Shown here: piece after piece, positions 26,027 through 35,606 of the stretch | Layout: each line of letters opens with the position of its first letter | Position numbering within the stretch: the first letter of the stretch is position 1 | Assembly (NCBI RefSeq): GCF_014831675.1 | Contig: NZ_VJXY01000002.1 | Span: 124,001 to 188,000 of the forward strand | DNA: 64,000 nucleotides | Origin: Komarekiella delphini-convector SJRDD-AB1 | GTDB lineage: Bacteria > Cyanobacteriota > Cyanobacteriia > Cyanobacteriales > Nostocaceae | Direction: 5' to 3' | Position numbers and translations under genes: made by a program | The notes under the pieces: generated by a model | Database searches by the model: none | Told to the model about the DNA's origin: nothing | The model's input: the letters and a program-made list of their open reading frames with translations, nothing else

Positions 26027-28303
26027 ATGAGTTCCCCTACCCAACCCCCTCGAAAGCCTCAAACGTTACTTGGTCAACTGACTCAAGCAGTACATACTAT
26101 TCAAGCTAGGGTTGATTTTTCCAAATTGGCGCTCAAGCCTAATGCCAAAGTACCGGAACTCTGGGTGCAGGATGCGGGGGCGGATAAAGCGGAGGTATAT
26201 CCGCTGTTGGGCGATCGCTATATCCTAGGTCGTAGTTCTAAATCCAGCGATATCGTGATCCGTAACCCAGTTGTCAGCCAAATTCACCTGTCACTGTCGC
26301 GGGATTCTACTCAACGTACACCTGTTTTCACCATTAAAGATGAAAACTCCACCAATGGTATTTATCGTGGTAAGCGCCGAGTCAGTTCTTTAGAACTGCG
26401 TCACGGCGATATCCTCACTCTGGGGCCACCAGAACTTGCCGCCTCCGTACGTCTGCAATACGTTGATCCACCAGCCTGGTATGTCAAAGCGGCAACATGG
26501 ACAACTTACGGTGTAAGCGGTGCTAGTGCCTTATTAGCGTTAGTAATTGGCGTCGAGTGGCTAAAATTTTCAGTAAGACCCCTACCAACAGCGACCCGCG
26601 CCCCAGTGGTAGTTTACGCCCGTGATGGAGCTACTCCTCTGCGAGAGCCTCGGACTACCTCCCATGTAGACATGAAGCAATTGCAGGACTTTGGCCCTTA
26701 TTTGCCTGCTGCTGTGGTAGCTTCAGAAGATAGCCGTTACTACTGGCACTTTGGGGTTGACCCCTTAGGAATTTTACGAGCCGTATTGGTAAATAGCCGC
26801 AGTGGAGATGTGCAGCAAGGAGCGAGTACTGTAACCCAGCAAGTTGCCCGCAGTTTGTTCCGCGAATATGTAGGCAGACAAGATACCCTTGGCCGCAAAC
26901 TGCGGGAGGCAATTGTCTCCTTGAAGCTAGAAACCTTTTACAGCAAAGATGAAATTTTGCTGACCTACTTAAATCGGGTTTTTTTAGGGGCTGATACCTC
27001 CGGCTTTGAGGATGCTGCCCGCTATTACTTTGATAAGTCAGCCAAAGAATTAACTCTCTCCGAAGCAGCGACTTTAGTCGGAATTTTACCAGCCCCCAAC
27101 GCTTTCGATTTTTGCGGGGATGGGCCAAATAAGTTAGAAGCAGCTGAATACCGCAATCGCGTGATTAAGCGATTGCTGGAGATGGGCAAAATTAAACCAG
27201 AGGATGCCAACCGAGCCAGACGCTCCACTGTCCAAGTTAGCCCCAAAGTCTGCGAACAACAAGCCAAAACGATCGCTCCTTATTTTTATAGTTATGTCTT
27301 CCAAGAACTCGAATCAATTTTGGGAGAAGGAGCAGCCAAAGAAGGAAATTACATCATTGAGACTCAGCTCGATCCAGCAATTCAAGCTCAGGCAGAAGCA
27401 GCTTTACGTAATTCTGTCAACAGCGCTGGGGCAAATTTTAATTTTTCTCAAGGGGCAGTAGTTACTCTTGACTCCAGTAGTGGCAGCATTCTCGCAATGG
27501 TAGGTGGAACTGATTACAGAAAAAGTCAGTTCAATCGTGCAGTCCAAGCTAAAAGACAACCAGGTTCCACCTTCAAAATTTTTGCTTACAGTGCTGCTGT
27601 TCAGCAAGGAATTCCAGCATCAAAAAGTTACTCTTGCTCTCCTTTAAGTTGGCAAGGCTTTACTTACAAACCCTGTCGTGCTGGTGCTGACACTAATTTA
27701 GATATTGCCACCGGACTTGCACTTTCAGAAAATCCCATCGCGCTGCGAGTAGCCAGAGAAGTCGGGCTGGATAGAGTGGCAGCGATGGCGCAGCGTTTGG
27801 GGATAAAGTCGCCTCTTGATGCTGTTCCTGGCTTAGTATTAGGTCAAAGCGTGGTTGATGTTTTAGAAATGACTGGCGCTTTCGGTGCTATTGGCAATCG
27901 CGGTGTATGGAATCCTCCCCATGCAATCAGTCGAATTCTAGACAGTGGTGATTGCAAGGATCGCAACAATGTCAAAACCTGCCGTGTGATCTACTCCTTC
28001 GACCGAGATCGTCGGGATGCCAATAAACGAGTGCTGCCAAGTGGTGTAGCCGATGAGATGACTGGCTTGATGCGCGGGGTAGTCACAAGAGGTACTGGTC
28101 GCAGTGCATCGATTGGGCTGGGTGAAGCTGGGAAAACAGGCACAACTGACAAAAACGTTGACTTGTGGTTTATTGGCTTTATTCCCAACCGCCGACTCGT
28201 AACTGGTGTTTGGTTAGGAAACGACAATAATTCCCCCACATCTGGTAGTAGTGCTCAAGCAGCTCAGTTGTGGGGAAATTATATGAGGAGAATTACAAGG
28301 TGA
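26027..28303 (+). CDS. FHA domain fused to class A penicillin-binding protein
   Basis: 758 aa. Residues about 60-145 form a forkhead-associated domain (ILGRSSKSSDIVIRN, SQIHLS, NSTNG), which binds phosphothreonine. A transmembrane helix follows at about 163-178. Then comes a GT51 glycosyltransferase (ASEDSRYYWHFGVDPLG, QGASTVTQQVARSLF) and a transpeptidase with PGSTFK (nucleophile Ser), SEN and KTGTT motifs, all intact. It polymerises and cross-links peptidoglycan. The cytosolic FHA domain suggests control by Ser/Thr kinases. The nearest kinase is at 8943, not adjacent. No frameshift is seen. Confidence 0.94.
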   Translation: MSSPTQPPRKPQTLLGQLTQAVHTIQARVDFSKLALKPNAKVPELWVQDAGADKAEVYPLLGDRYILGRSSKSSDIVIRNPVVSQIHLSLSRDSTQRTPVFTIKDENSTNGIYRGKRRVSSLELRHGDILTLGPPELAASVRLQYVDPPAWYVKAATWTTYGVSGASALLALVIGVEWLKFSVRPLPTATRAPVVVYARDGATPLREPRTTSHVDMKQLQDFGPYLPAAVVASEDSRYYWHFGVDPLGILRAVLVNSRSGDVQQGASTVTQQVARSLFREYVGRQDTLGRKLREAIVSLKLETFYSKDEILLTYLNRVFLGADTSGFEDAARYYFDKSAKELTLSEAATLVGILPAPNAFDFCGDGPNKLEAAEYRNRVIKRLLEMGKIKPEDANRARRSTVQVSPKVCEQQAKTIAPYFYSYVFQELESILGEGAAKEGNYIIETQLDPAIQAQAEAALRNSVNSAGANFNFSQGAVVTLDSSSGSILAMVGGTDYRKSQFNRAVQAKRQPGSTFKIFAYSAAVQQGIPASKSYSCSPLSWQGFTYKPCRAGADTNLDIATGLALSENPIALRVAREVGLDRVAAMAQRLGIKSPLDAVPGLVLGQSVVDVLEMTGAFGAIGNRGVWNPPHAISRILDSGDCKDRNNVKTCRVIYSFDRDRRDANKRVLPSGVADEMTGLMRGVVTRGTGRSASIGLGEAGKTGTTDKNVDLWFIGFIPNRRLVTGVWLGNDNNSPTSGSSAQAAQLWGNYMRRITR

Positions 28304-28466
28304 ATTGGGCATTGAGCACTTGTACTGAGTGTACCCCTACGCTTAAGCAATCTACGCCTTGGTCTCATAGAGAAGCCGAAGTATTGGGCATTGGGAAAAG
28401 GGAAAAAACATCCCTTTCCCCTTTAGCCTTTTCCCCTCTTAAAAGTTCCCAGTCCCCAATCCCCAA

Positions 28467-29915
28467 TTACTGATATCCTTGCCAAGGAACGACTTCTAAT
28501 GTACCACTAGGCTTGAATAGGACTTGGAAATGAGCAAGAGGTTCTTTGTTATTAGGAGCAGCTACATTGGAGCCGTAAATGGCTTGGAACATCTTAGGTA
28601 GAGGTGTTTCTCGGAAATAGTCAAAGGCAACTTGATTGAGTGGTTCGTAGTCGGCAATTACACCATCTTTATTGACTGCTACCCGATATTTTAAATCTCG
28701 CGTAAAAGTGGGTTTACCACTCCAACTTTGGCGAACTGCCTTATAAAGCCTTTGGTTTAAACCCTTGACTGTTTTGGAGTCAGTAATTTTTTCCCCAACT
28801 ACCTCTGGTGTCCTGAAGTATCCCCGCCAAGGACTAACTTCTAGGACACCTTGTCTAGTAAAGACTACTCGAAATTGGGCGATCGGTTCATTGGAAATGG
28901 GGGCGCGGTTAGCAGGATTATACAGGAGGTTAGGCAGAGGAGTTTGCCCGACTCCTTGATTCGCCTCTTTATTCAGTGCTTTATAACCAACGATCGCCCC
29001 ATCCGCAGCAACACCTATACGATAGATTAATTCCTGTTTCAATCCTAAGCGATTAGTCCAAGCTGGATGAATTTGGTTATACACTTGACGATTTAATGCC
29101 CGCAGCTGGGATGCATCAGTAATTTCCGCAACTGTATTTAATAGTGCTTCTAAATCTGTTACTGTGGGCTTTGTCGTAGATGCAGGAGTTGCAGCTATCG
29201 CCGCAGGTGTAGGAATTGCGGCAGCTGCTATAGGTGTTACAGACGGCGATGCTGAAGGAGTGACGCTGGGTATTGTAGAGCTAGTCTGCTCATCTGACTT
29301 CGGCTCTGGTGGACGCACTTCGGGAGGCGGAATCAAGTTAAAAGCGATCGCTGCCACTGCTAAACTTGAAACTCCTACAGCAGCAGGTATTGCCTGTTTG
29401 ATAAAGGCTGAACTAGCACCACCATAGCGTCTGGTAACTGGTTGTAGTTCTAGTGACAGTTCTGGTAATGTTTGAGTATCAGCAAAAAACTGATCAACTG
29501 CTTCTACTAAGTCAAACAGCTGTACCGTAGTCAAATCTATTTGAATAGGTGGTTTAGGGTAGTTAGAGTTAGACTCAAAATTCTCTGGAGAACTCTCCGA
29601 ATGCACTATTAACCTGTGTTGATTACTATCAATTTTCTGAAACTCTACTAGTTCCGATTCCTGGTTATGTGCTTGAGGGTTTGTTACATTACTCAAAAAT
29701 TCTTGGGCATAGGCACTAACCGCCCTGACCAAACTTTCAAAAAATTCTCGCCCTCCCACCAAGGGCTGATTATAACCAGATAAATAGCATTCTGCATTTA
29801 CCAATATTGACAGTTCTGGGCGCAGTTCTTGAAAGTTTGCGGCCCTATTTATATCACTTAACCCTTCTAAAAGTAGCGTACAATTAGGCAGACTGTATCT
29901 ACGTTGAATGTTCAT
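28467..29915 (-). CDS. DUF4335 family protein with duplicated C-terminal domain
   Basis: 482 aa. The N-terminus (MNIQRRYSLPNCTLLLEGL) is typical of the cyanobacterial DUF4335 family. A hydrophobic segment at about 175-193 (AVGVSSLAVAAIAFNLIPP) may be a transmembrane helix, followed by a Ser/Pro/Ala/Thr-rich linker. The C-terminal half holds two copies of a domain of about 100 residues, each ending in VLEVSPWRGY or TLEVVPWQGY with TPLP in the middle. Function unknown. Its start overlaps the end of the DUF3038 gene by 4 bp (ATGA). Confidence 0.82.
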   Translation of the reverse strand: MNIQRRYSLPNCTLLLEGLSDINRAANFQELRPELSILVNAECYLSGYNQPLVGGREFFESLVRAVSAYAQEFLSNVTNPQAHNQESELVEFQKIDSNQHRLIVHSESSPENFESNSNYPKPPIQIDLTTVQLFDLVEAVDQFFADTQTLPELSLELQPVTRRYGGASSAFIKQAIPAAVGVSSLAVAAIAFNLIPPPEVRPPEPKSDEQTSSTIPSVTPSASPSVTPIAAAAIPTPAAIAATPASTTKPTVTDLEALLNTVAEITDASQLRALNRQVYNQIHPAWTNRLGLKQELIYRIGVAADGAIVGYKALNKEANQGVGQTPLPNLLYNPANRAPISNEPIAQFRVVFTRQGVLEVSPWRGYFRTPEVVGEKITDSKTVKGLNQRLYKAVRQSWSGKPTFTRDLKYRVAVNKDGVIADYEPLNQVAFDYFRETPLPKMFQAIYGSNVAAPNNKEPLAHFQVLFKPSGTLEVVPWQGYQ

Positions 29916-30538
29916 TCTACTTCACCGTCAAAAAGACTAATCCAGAACCGCTGCATTCCCGCCGTACCGGTACAGAATAGTAATTGTCCTAACAAATTTA
30001 TCGCCAACTCATCCAATTTTGCATCTGAAGTCAATGCTAGTACACCAGAACGTCGAGCATTCATCCGGCTCTTAAAATGCGCTCTAAAACGCTCCAAGTA
30101 ATTAGATAGCCGCAAATTCTGTTCTAGTGGAATCTGCTTTTCATCCATTTGTTGATATATCATTAATAACTGGCGGATGACAACAGTTAAACGCCGCGCT
30201 ATGTAGCAAGCAATCACCACCAAAGCTTTGGCTTCCATAATGGTTAAAGGGCGGCGGATATGCGCTCGTCGCAAGGGGTTAGAGCTACGCATTCGCCATA
30301 AATTCACTCTATCTTTAATAATTCCTTTAAGATCCAACTCTTGGGCAAAAGTCAGGATCGCTTCAGAACCACCAAGTTCTAAAGCTTCAATTGCCAATAA
30401 AATCAGGTCGATTTGCAGACGGGTTCTCCGAGGACATCCCTTGGAAGCGATCGCCGGATCTGGTAGAGTCTCCAGAATCATCGGCAGCGATTCTTGGGTT
30501 GGACTGTTGAACGGCGTTAAACTTGCGGAGACATTCAT
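29912..30538 (-). CDS. DUF3038 family protein
   Basis: 208 aa of the cyanobacteria-specific DUF3038 family. It is mostly helical and soluble-looking. Landmarks are LQIDLILLAIEALELGGSEA (near residue 41), LWRMRSSNPLRR near 79, and MEAKALVVIACYIAR near 100. The ATGA overlap with the DUF4335 gene suggests the two are translated together and act together. Biological role unknown. Confidence 0.82.
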   Translation of the reverse strand: MNVSASLTPFNSPTQESLPMILETLPDPAIASKGCPRRTRLQIDLILLAIEALELGGSEAILTFAQELDLKGIIKDRVNLWRMRSSNPLRRAHIRRPLTIMEAKALVVIACYIARRLTVVIRQLLMIYQQMDEKQIPLEQNLRLSNYLERFRAHFKSRMNARRSGVLALTSDAKLDELAINLLGQLLFCTGTAGMQRFWISLFDGEVE

Positions 30539-31059
30539 TCTAAAAATACCTTTTGCGGTTCCAACAGACTAGGTAAAACAAATTTAAGATAGGTAGCCAA
30601 ATCAAGAATGTTAGACTTGTAGCAGTAATAAGACTACCTGATATATACATTACTTAACTCTTTCTACTCAAAATCCGTATACTGAAATCAAAGTTTTAAA
30701 GCATAAGTTAGTTCATCCCATTTATTAACGCAATACTTTCCCTAGCTTGGTTTAGATTCTAATTATCGTCAATAAATGGCGATACAGCTTCGATCCCCAG
30801 CGTATGACATTATAGTGTACGATTTTTCAGGTATCTGGAATTGGGCATTGGGGGCTAGAGACTAGGTACTAGAAACTAGCAAGGCGGGAAGAAGAAAGGT
30901 TAAAGCGCAAAGTCTGAGCAGAACGCGAGTGCGTCTCGTAGAGAGGCTTCCTCCGAACAGAACTTTGTAACAGAGGGTAAGCGGATGGTTTTTCCCTTTC
31001 CCCCTTACCCCTTTCCCCAATGCCCCATATCCCATGCCCTATTCCCCAATCTCTGTTTT
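30539..31059. other. Divergent spacer between DUF3038 and apt
   Basis: About 520 bp. The left part is unique A/T-rich sequence. 30895-30981 is a copy of the dispersed palindromic repeat. Short CCCCATA/CCCAATG heptamer remnants run up to the apt start. No gene is supported. Confidence 0.6.
30895..30981 (-). repeat. Dispersed palindromic repeat, copy 1 (inverted)
   Basis: This is the reverse complement of the element at 33786-33873, matching over about 87 bp by eye, including the flanking CTTACC and TTTAACCTTT. Key parts are TCTGTTCGGAGGAAGCCTC, CTCTACGAGACGCACTCGCG and GCTCAGACTTTGCGC. It has internal inverted segments (GAGG-AAG-CCTC) and no open frame. Confidence 0.9.
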
Positions 31060-31578
31060 ATGAATTTGAAGTCTCTAATTCGTGACATCCCTGATTTTCC
31101 CAAACCCGGAATTTTATTTCGGGATATCACTACACTGCTGCGCGATCCGGAAGGACTGCGTTATACTATTGACATTTTTACACAAAAATGCATAGAAGCG
31201 GAGATCAAAGCAGATTATATTGTTGGCATGGAGTCGCGGGGGTTCATTTTTGCCTCACTTCTAGCTTATAAATTAGGATCTGGTTTTATTCCCGTCCGCA
31301 AAAGGGGTAAGTTACCAGCAGCAGTTCACTCAATTGAATATGAACTAGAGTATGGTATGGACTGCCTGGAAGTACATCAAGACGCTTTGCACCCAGGTAG
31401 CCGAATTTTGATTGTAGACGATCTAATTGCCACGGGTGGAACTGCGAAGGCGACAGCAAAATTGGTGCAGAATATTGGCTGTGAACTGGTGGGGTTTGGG
31501 TTTATTATCGAGCTACGGGATTTGCAAGGACGTAAACATCTGCCGGATGTGCCGATTATTTCCTTAATTGAATATTAG
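31060..31578 (+). CDS. apt: Adenine phosphoribosyltransferase
   Basis: Purine salvage enzyme that makes AMP from adenine and PRPP. It is 172 aa from the ATG at 31060, the normal length; the 25 codons before it read through repeat sequence. The PRPP-binding motif [14 protein letters not shown] is near residue 118, and [20 protein letters not shown] is the usual N-terminus. Heptamer repeats (GACAAAG) separate it from the permease downstream. Confidence 0.96.
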   Translation: MNLKSLIRDIPDFPKPGILFRDITTLLRDPEGLRYTIDIFTQKCIEAEIKADYIVGMESRGFIFASLLAYKLGSGFIPVRKRGKLPAAVHSIEYELEYGMDCLEVHQDALHPGSRILIVDDLIATGGTAKATAKLVQNIGCELVGFGFIIELRDLQGRKHLPDVPIISLIEY

Positions 31579-31640
31579 TCAATGATCATTAGTCATTAGT
31601 CACTAGACAACTGACAAAGGACAAAGGACAAAGGACAAAT
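31578..31640. repeat. Heptamer array between apt and the permease gene
   Basis: Units of TCATTAG, then GGACAAA repeated about four times, running into the ATG of the permease gene at 31639 (ACAAATGACA). Confidence 0.8.
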
Positions 31641-32685
31641 GACATCTACGAGAATTTCCTTGGAGACAGGACGGGATTGGCTAATTAGATTAGTCACGAA
31701 TGAGACTTTTATTTATGTAGTGAAGCGGCTATTGCAGGCACTACTAACTTTGTTTTTAGCGTCAGCATTGTCGTTTTTTATCATTCAACTTGCTCCAGGG
31801 GATTATGTAGATACATTGCGGCAAAATCCGAAGATATCCCCAGAAAGAATAGAGGAAATCAAGCAGCAATTTGGACTTGATAAGTCTTGGCCAGAGCAAT
31901 TTGGGCTGTGGCTGTGGCGAATTGTCACAAAAGGCGATTTTGGTACAAGTTTTGTTTACCAACGTTCAGTTTCGTCGCTGTTGTGGGAACGAGTACCAGC
32001 AACTTTGCTATTAGCGATCGCATCCTTAATTGCAACCTGGGCGATCGCTATCCCTTTAGGCATCTTTGCCGCTGTCCAGCAAAATAAGCTAGGCGATCGG
32101 ATTTTACAGGTGATTAGCTACGCCGGACAAGGCTTTCCCAGTTTTATCACCGCCCTAGCGTTACTAGTTTTTGCTCAAATGACCTCGCCGCTTTTCCCAG
32201 TAGGTAGCATGACTAGCATTAATCATGCGGAACTTTCTTGGTTTGGTAGATTACTAGATATCGGCTGGCACATGATTTTACCAACTATTGCCCTCTCAAT
32301 TACTAGCTTTGCTGGTTTGCAGCGGATCACTCGTGGTGAATTATTAGATGTTCTACGTCAAGATTATATCCAAACGGCTCGTGCCAAAGGACTGCCAGAA
32401 AATCGTGTGATTTACGTTCATGCTCTCCGTAATGCGATAAATCCCTTAATTACCTTATTAGGTTTTGAATTAGCAGGTTTATTAAACGGTGCATTCATTG
32501 CCGAATTTTTCTTCAACTGGCCAGGTTTAGGAAGATTGGCTTTACAAGCTTTACAAGCTCAAGATTTATATTTATTAATGGCAAGCTTGGTAATGGGTGC
32601 AGTGCTGCTAATTGTTGGCAATTTAATCGCCGACTTGATGCTGAAAGCAGCCGATCCGCGCATTCAACTAGAAAATCTTAATTAG
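31639..32685 (+). CDS. DppB/OppB-type ABC transporter permease
   Basis: 348 aa with about six transmembrane helices. The N-terminal part has the DppB pattern: VKRLLQALLTLFLASALSFF, LAPGDYVDTL, IKQQFGLDKS. The ATPase-contact loop is ARAKGLPENRVIYVHALRNA near residue 250. It should pair with a second permease, ATPases and a family-5 binding protein; none is adjacent. The binding lipoprotein at 320 is a candidate partner 29 kb away. Substrate unknown. Confidence 0.92.
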   Translation: MTSTRISLETGRDWLIRLVTNETFIYVVKRLLQALLTLFLASALSFFIIQLAPGDYVDTLRQNPKISPERIEEIKQQFGLDKSWPEQFGLWLWRIVTKGDFGTSFVYQRSVSSLLWERVPATLLLAIASLIATWAIAIPLGIFAAVQQNKLGDRILQVISYAGQGFPSFITALALLVFAQMTSPLFPVGSMTSINHAELSWFGRLLDIGWHMILPTIALSITSFAGLQRITRGELLDVLRQDYIQTARAKGLPENRVIYVHALRNAINPLITLLGFELAGLLNGAFIAEFFFNWPGLGRLALQALQAQDLYLLMASLVMGAVLLIVGNLIADLMLKAADPRIQLENLN

Positions 32686-32797
32686 TTGTTGTACGGCATT
32701 GGGCATTTGTCATTTGTCAGAAGACAGGAGACAGGAGTTATTTATTCTTCCCCTGCTCTCCCTACTCCCCCTGCTCCCCCTCTCCTCATTCATCTCC

Positions 32798-33082
32798 ATG
32801 CTCTTTGAACTCTATTACCTGGTGCGTTCACAAACTGACGGGCGTTACCTTATAGCTCGTCCCAATGCCGATGATGCATCAAGTTATCTGTTGTTGTTTA
32901 GGGAAAACTTTGACGCCCTAAGCTATCTAAATACCCACGCGGCAGAAGTTGCAAACCGTTTTGCTGTGGAATCTATTCCTGGTACACAGGTGGGAAACTT
33001 ATTGAAACGCTGGGGTTTTAGCGGTGTGGGTATTGTGACTGATCCCTTATTGCCTAAAGTTGAGTTTTTACAGCATAATTAG
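32798..33082 (+). CDS. Small conserved protein of unknown function
   Basis: 94 aa from the ATG at 32798. An upstream extension to 32699 would be repeat-derived Leu/Pro-rich sequence and is rejected. It has no signal peptide, Cys pair or known motif. Landmarks are ELYYLVRSQTDGRYLIARP at the N-terminus and YLLLFRENFDALSYLNTH in the middle. It resembles small cyanobacterial conserved proteins, but I cannot name the family. Confidence 0.68.
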   Translation: MLFELYYLVRSQTDGRYLIARPNADDASSYLLLFRENFDALSYLNTHAAEVANRFAVESIPGTQVGNLLKRWGFSGVGIVTDPLLPKVEFLQHN

Positions 33083-33138
33083 GTTTTTGAATAGCGTAGA
33101 CGCAAAGCGGCTTGTCGTCAGACATCGCTTTCATTGTG

Positions 33139-33705
33139 TTAAGTAAAAAAGGGTGCAATCGCGCAAGTAAAATCAGGCAATAGGGGTGAACTCAGTTCAT
33201 CACCCTTGAATAAGGTGGCAACTAACTTTAAACTTCCTTGTTCACGTCGATAAACTTCCACCTGTTGCTTACGCCAATCTACAATCCAATATTCTCTGAC
33301 ACCTCGTGATGAGTAGAGTTTAAGTTTTAGTTCCTTGTCCCGCTTTTCGTTCTCACTACCGGAAGATAGCACCTCTACCACTAGTTCCGGTGCAGCAGTC
33401 AAATGCCCAGCCTCATCTAGCAGCAAAGCTAGCCTCTCATTACTAGCCCAAACCACATCGGGAATAACATTATCGTTATCTCCAAAAATTATTCCTGGAG
33501 CAGGTACAACCTGTCCTAAAGAAGTAGCTTGTGACCAGGTATCCAAAGCAGTACAAATTCTGACACAGGCTTTTTGATGGTTCCAGTGAGGCGCTCTTGT
33601 CACAAACAATTCCCCGTCGATAATTTCATAGCGGTTCCCGTTATCTGGGAACAACTCTAAGTCGGCGGTAGTCCAGCGGACTCTCTCAGATATCGGCTGG
33701 TGCAT
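33139..33705 (-). CDS. Uma2 family (DUF820) putative endonuclease
   Basis: 188 aa of the PD-(D/E)XK-like Uma2 family, which is highly expanded in filamentous cyanobacteria. The core is visible: RYEIIDGELFV near residue 23, VIPDVVWAS near 79 with the acidic residue, LVVEVLSSGS near 104, and ELKLKLYSSRGVREYWIVD near 122 containing the Lys. Role is unclear; some members are associated with mobile elements. It stands alone here, next to a dispersed repeat. Confidence 0.9.
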   Translation of the reverse strand: MHQPISERVRWTTADLELFPDNGNRYEIIDGELFVTRAPHWNHQKACVRICTALDTWSQATSLGQVVPAPGIIFGDNDNVIPDVVWASNERLALLLDEAGHLTAAPELVVEVLSSGSENEKRDKELKLKLYSSRGVREYWIVDWRKQQVEVYRREQGSLKLVATLFKGDELSSPLLPDFTCAIAPFFT

Positions 33706-33785
33706 AAATCATCTCTGTTGGGGGATTTATTAATTTTAGCCTGGGCATGGGGTATAGGAAAAAGGGGGAAAGGGAAAACTATCCC

Positions 33786-33873
33786 CTTACCCTCTGTTAC
33801 AAAGTTCTGTTCGGAGGAAGCCTCTCTACGAGACGCACTCGCGTTCTGCTCAGACTTTGCGCTTTAACCTTTA
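33786..33873 (+). repeat. Dispersed palindromic repeat, copy 2
   Basis: About 88 bp, same sequence as 30895-30981 in the opposite orientation and as 41890-41963. It lies between the Uma2 gene and the end of purF. Confidence 0.9.
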
Positions 33874-33917
33874 ACCCTTTCCCCCTCTTAAGATTCCCCA
33901 GTCGCAAGTTTCAGTCT

Positions 33918-35423
33918 CTACACCACAACCTTTTCTTTTTCTAAAATCAGCTTAGAACGCTTCACCTGCTCAGGAATCGTCACGGGATAATCTCCAGTGA
34001 AGCAGGCAGAACAAAAACTATTAGTGTCTTCTTGCGTCGCTTCTAGCATTCCCTCCCAACTGAGATAGGCGAGGCTATCTACTTCGAGCTGCTTAGCAAT
34101 TTCTTCTACTGATTTGGTAGCAGCAATTAGCTGATCCTGACTATCAGTATCGATGCCATAGAAGCAGGGGTGAGTTACCGGCGGGGAAGAAATTCGCATG
34201 TGTACTTCCACTGCACCAGCCTCACGCAAAGTTTTGACTAGTTTACGGCTGGTAGTACCCCGGACAATGGAATCATCCACAATGATCACACGCTTACCCA
34301 CCAGTACATCTTTGAGGGGATTAAGTTTCATGCGGATACCCGACTCACGCATGGTTTGTGTGGGTTGAATGAAGGTGCGCCCAACGTAACGATTTTTAAT
34401 TAATCCTTCAACATAGGCTACACCAGAGGCTTGAGAAAACCCAATAGCAGCAGGTATACCCGAATCAGGGACACCAAACACAATATCGGCATCTACGGGA
34501 GATTCTTTAGCTAGTTGCCTTCCTAACCGCATTCGGTAACTATACAAACTTTCGTTGTGCATAACGCTATCAGGGCGAGCAAAGTAAATCATCTCAAAGA
34601 TACATAGCTTCCGCTGGGGCTTTTGGCTCCAATGGTAAGAAGCCAAACCTTCTTCGGTAATCCAAACTAACTCACCTGGTTCTACGTCCCGCAGATATTC
34701 GGCTCCAATGATGTCTAAACCACAAGTCTCGGAAGCCAAAACATAACGGACTGGATTACCCGCCAAAGTGCCAATTACTAAGGGGCGAATGCCATTGGGG
34801 TCACGAACACCCATAACACCACTGGGAGTGCCAATGACTAAACTAAAGGCTCCTTGGCAGCGGTGAAACGCCTGAACGGAGCCTTTTAGCCAATCTGCTC
34901 CAGCATTTATGGCTTCTGCGATCGCAAAAGCGATCATTTCTGAGTCCGTTGTCGTTACTAAGTTGCATTTGTTCTCAAGCAACTCTTGACGCAACTGCAC
35001 TGTATTGACCAAATTACCATTATGTGCTAGCGCTAATGTACCTAAGCGAGTTTCAAGTACAGCAGGTTGGGCATTTACTTTGCGACTAGAGCCTGTGGTG
35101 GAATATCGAGTGTGACCAACGGCTAGGTTTCCAGGCAACTGATTCAAGATGGATTCATTAAAGACTTGGGACACCAAGCCCATATCTTTGTGGAGGTGTA
35201 CTTGTGTACCCTCAAATGTGGCAATCCCAGCTGATTCTTGACCCCGGTGCTGGAGGGCGTACAATCCAAAGTAGGTCAGCTTCGCAACGTCTTCTCCCGG
35301 TGCGTAAATGCCAAAAACACCGCAAGCTTCTTCTGGCTTATCAGGACGATTTTCATGATTATTGATTAGGTTGTTAGTCTGTTCGGGGTAATCATCCGAA
35401 GTGACGGGATGGATGAGAATCAT
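33918..35423 (-). CDS. purF: Amidophosphoribosyltransferase
   Basis: First committed step of purine synthesis: PRPP plus glutamine to phosphoribosylamine. It is 501 aa. An N-terminal propeptide of 33 residues precedes the glutaminase nucleophile Cys34 (EEACGVFGIY). The PRPP loop is VIIVDDSIVRGTTS near residue 370. Cys residues near 270 (LCIFEMIYFARPDS), 420 (THPCFYGID) and 470 (SFCSACF) match the Fe-S-containing PurF class. It lies 183 bp downstream of purL on the same strand. Confidence 0.97.
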   Translation of the reverse strand: MILIHPVTSDDYPEQTNNLINNHENRPDKPEEACGVFGIYAPGEDVAKLTYFGLYALQHRGQESAGIATFEGTQVHLHKDMGLVSQVFNESILNQLPGNLAVGHTRYSTTGSSRKVNAQPAVLETRLGTLALAHNGNLVNTVQLRQELLENKCNLVTTTDSEMIAFAIAEAINAGADWLKGSVQAFHRCQGAFSLVIGTPSGVMGVRDPNGIRPLVIGTLAGNPVRYVLASETCGLDIIGAEYLRDVEPGELVWITEEGLASYHWSQKPQRKLCIFEMIYFARPDSVMHNESLYSYRMRLGRQLAKESPVDADIVFGVPDSGIPAAIGFSQASGVAYVEGLIKNRYVGRTFIQPTQTMRESGIRMKLNPLKDVLVGKRVIIVDDSIVRGTTSRKLVKTLREAGAVEVHMRISSPPVTHPCFYGIDTDSQDQLIAATKSVEEIAKQLEVDSLAYLSWEGMLEATQEDTNSFCSACFTGDYPVTIPEQVKRSKLILEKEKVVV

Positions 35424-35606
35424 GCTAGCTTTGCTCCTGGTGGGGGGGTCAAGTCACTGGGATTGTGTAGTTAGACAGTTCGAGATTTCTTAATAAATCT
35501 TTAACCATCCATTAAAACAGTACCGTAATTATGCTCAGGGACGCTAATAGTTCTAAGTTATGTAAGTTGTGAGTGAATCTGATACTTACAAGTCAGTACT
35601 CTCGAC

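Noticed and set aside
26655-27128. 157-codon minus-strand frame
   Set aside because: It is antisense to the FHA-PBP gene and has no family resemblance.
32699-32797. N-terminal extension of the small protein at 32798
   Set aside because: It is a Leu/Pro-rich translation of CCCTGCT-type repeats.
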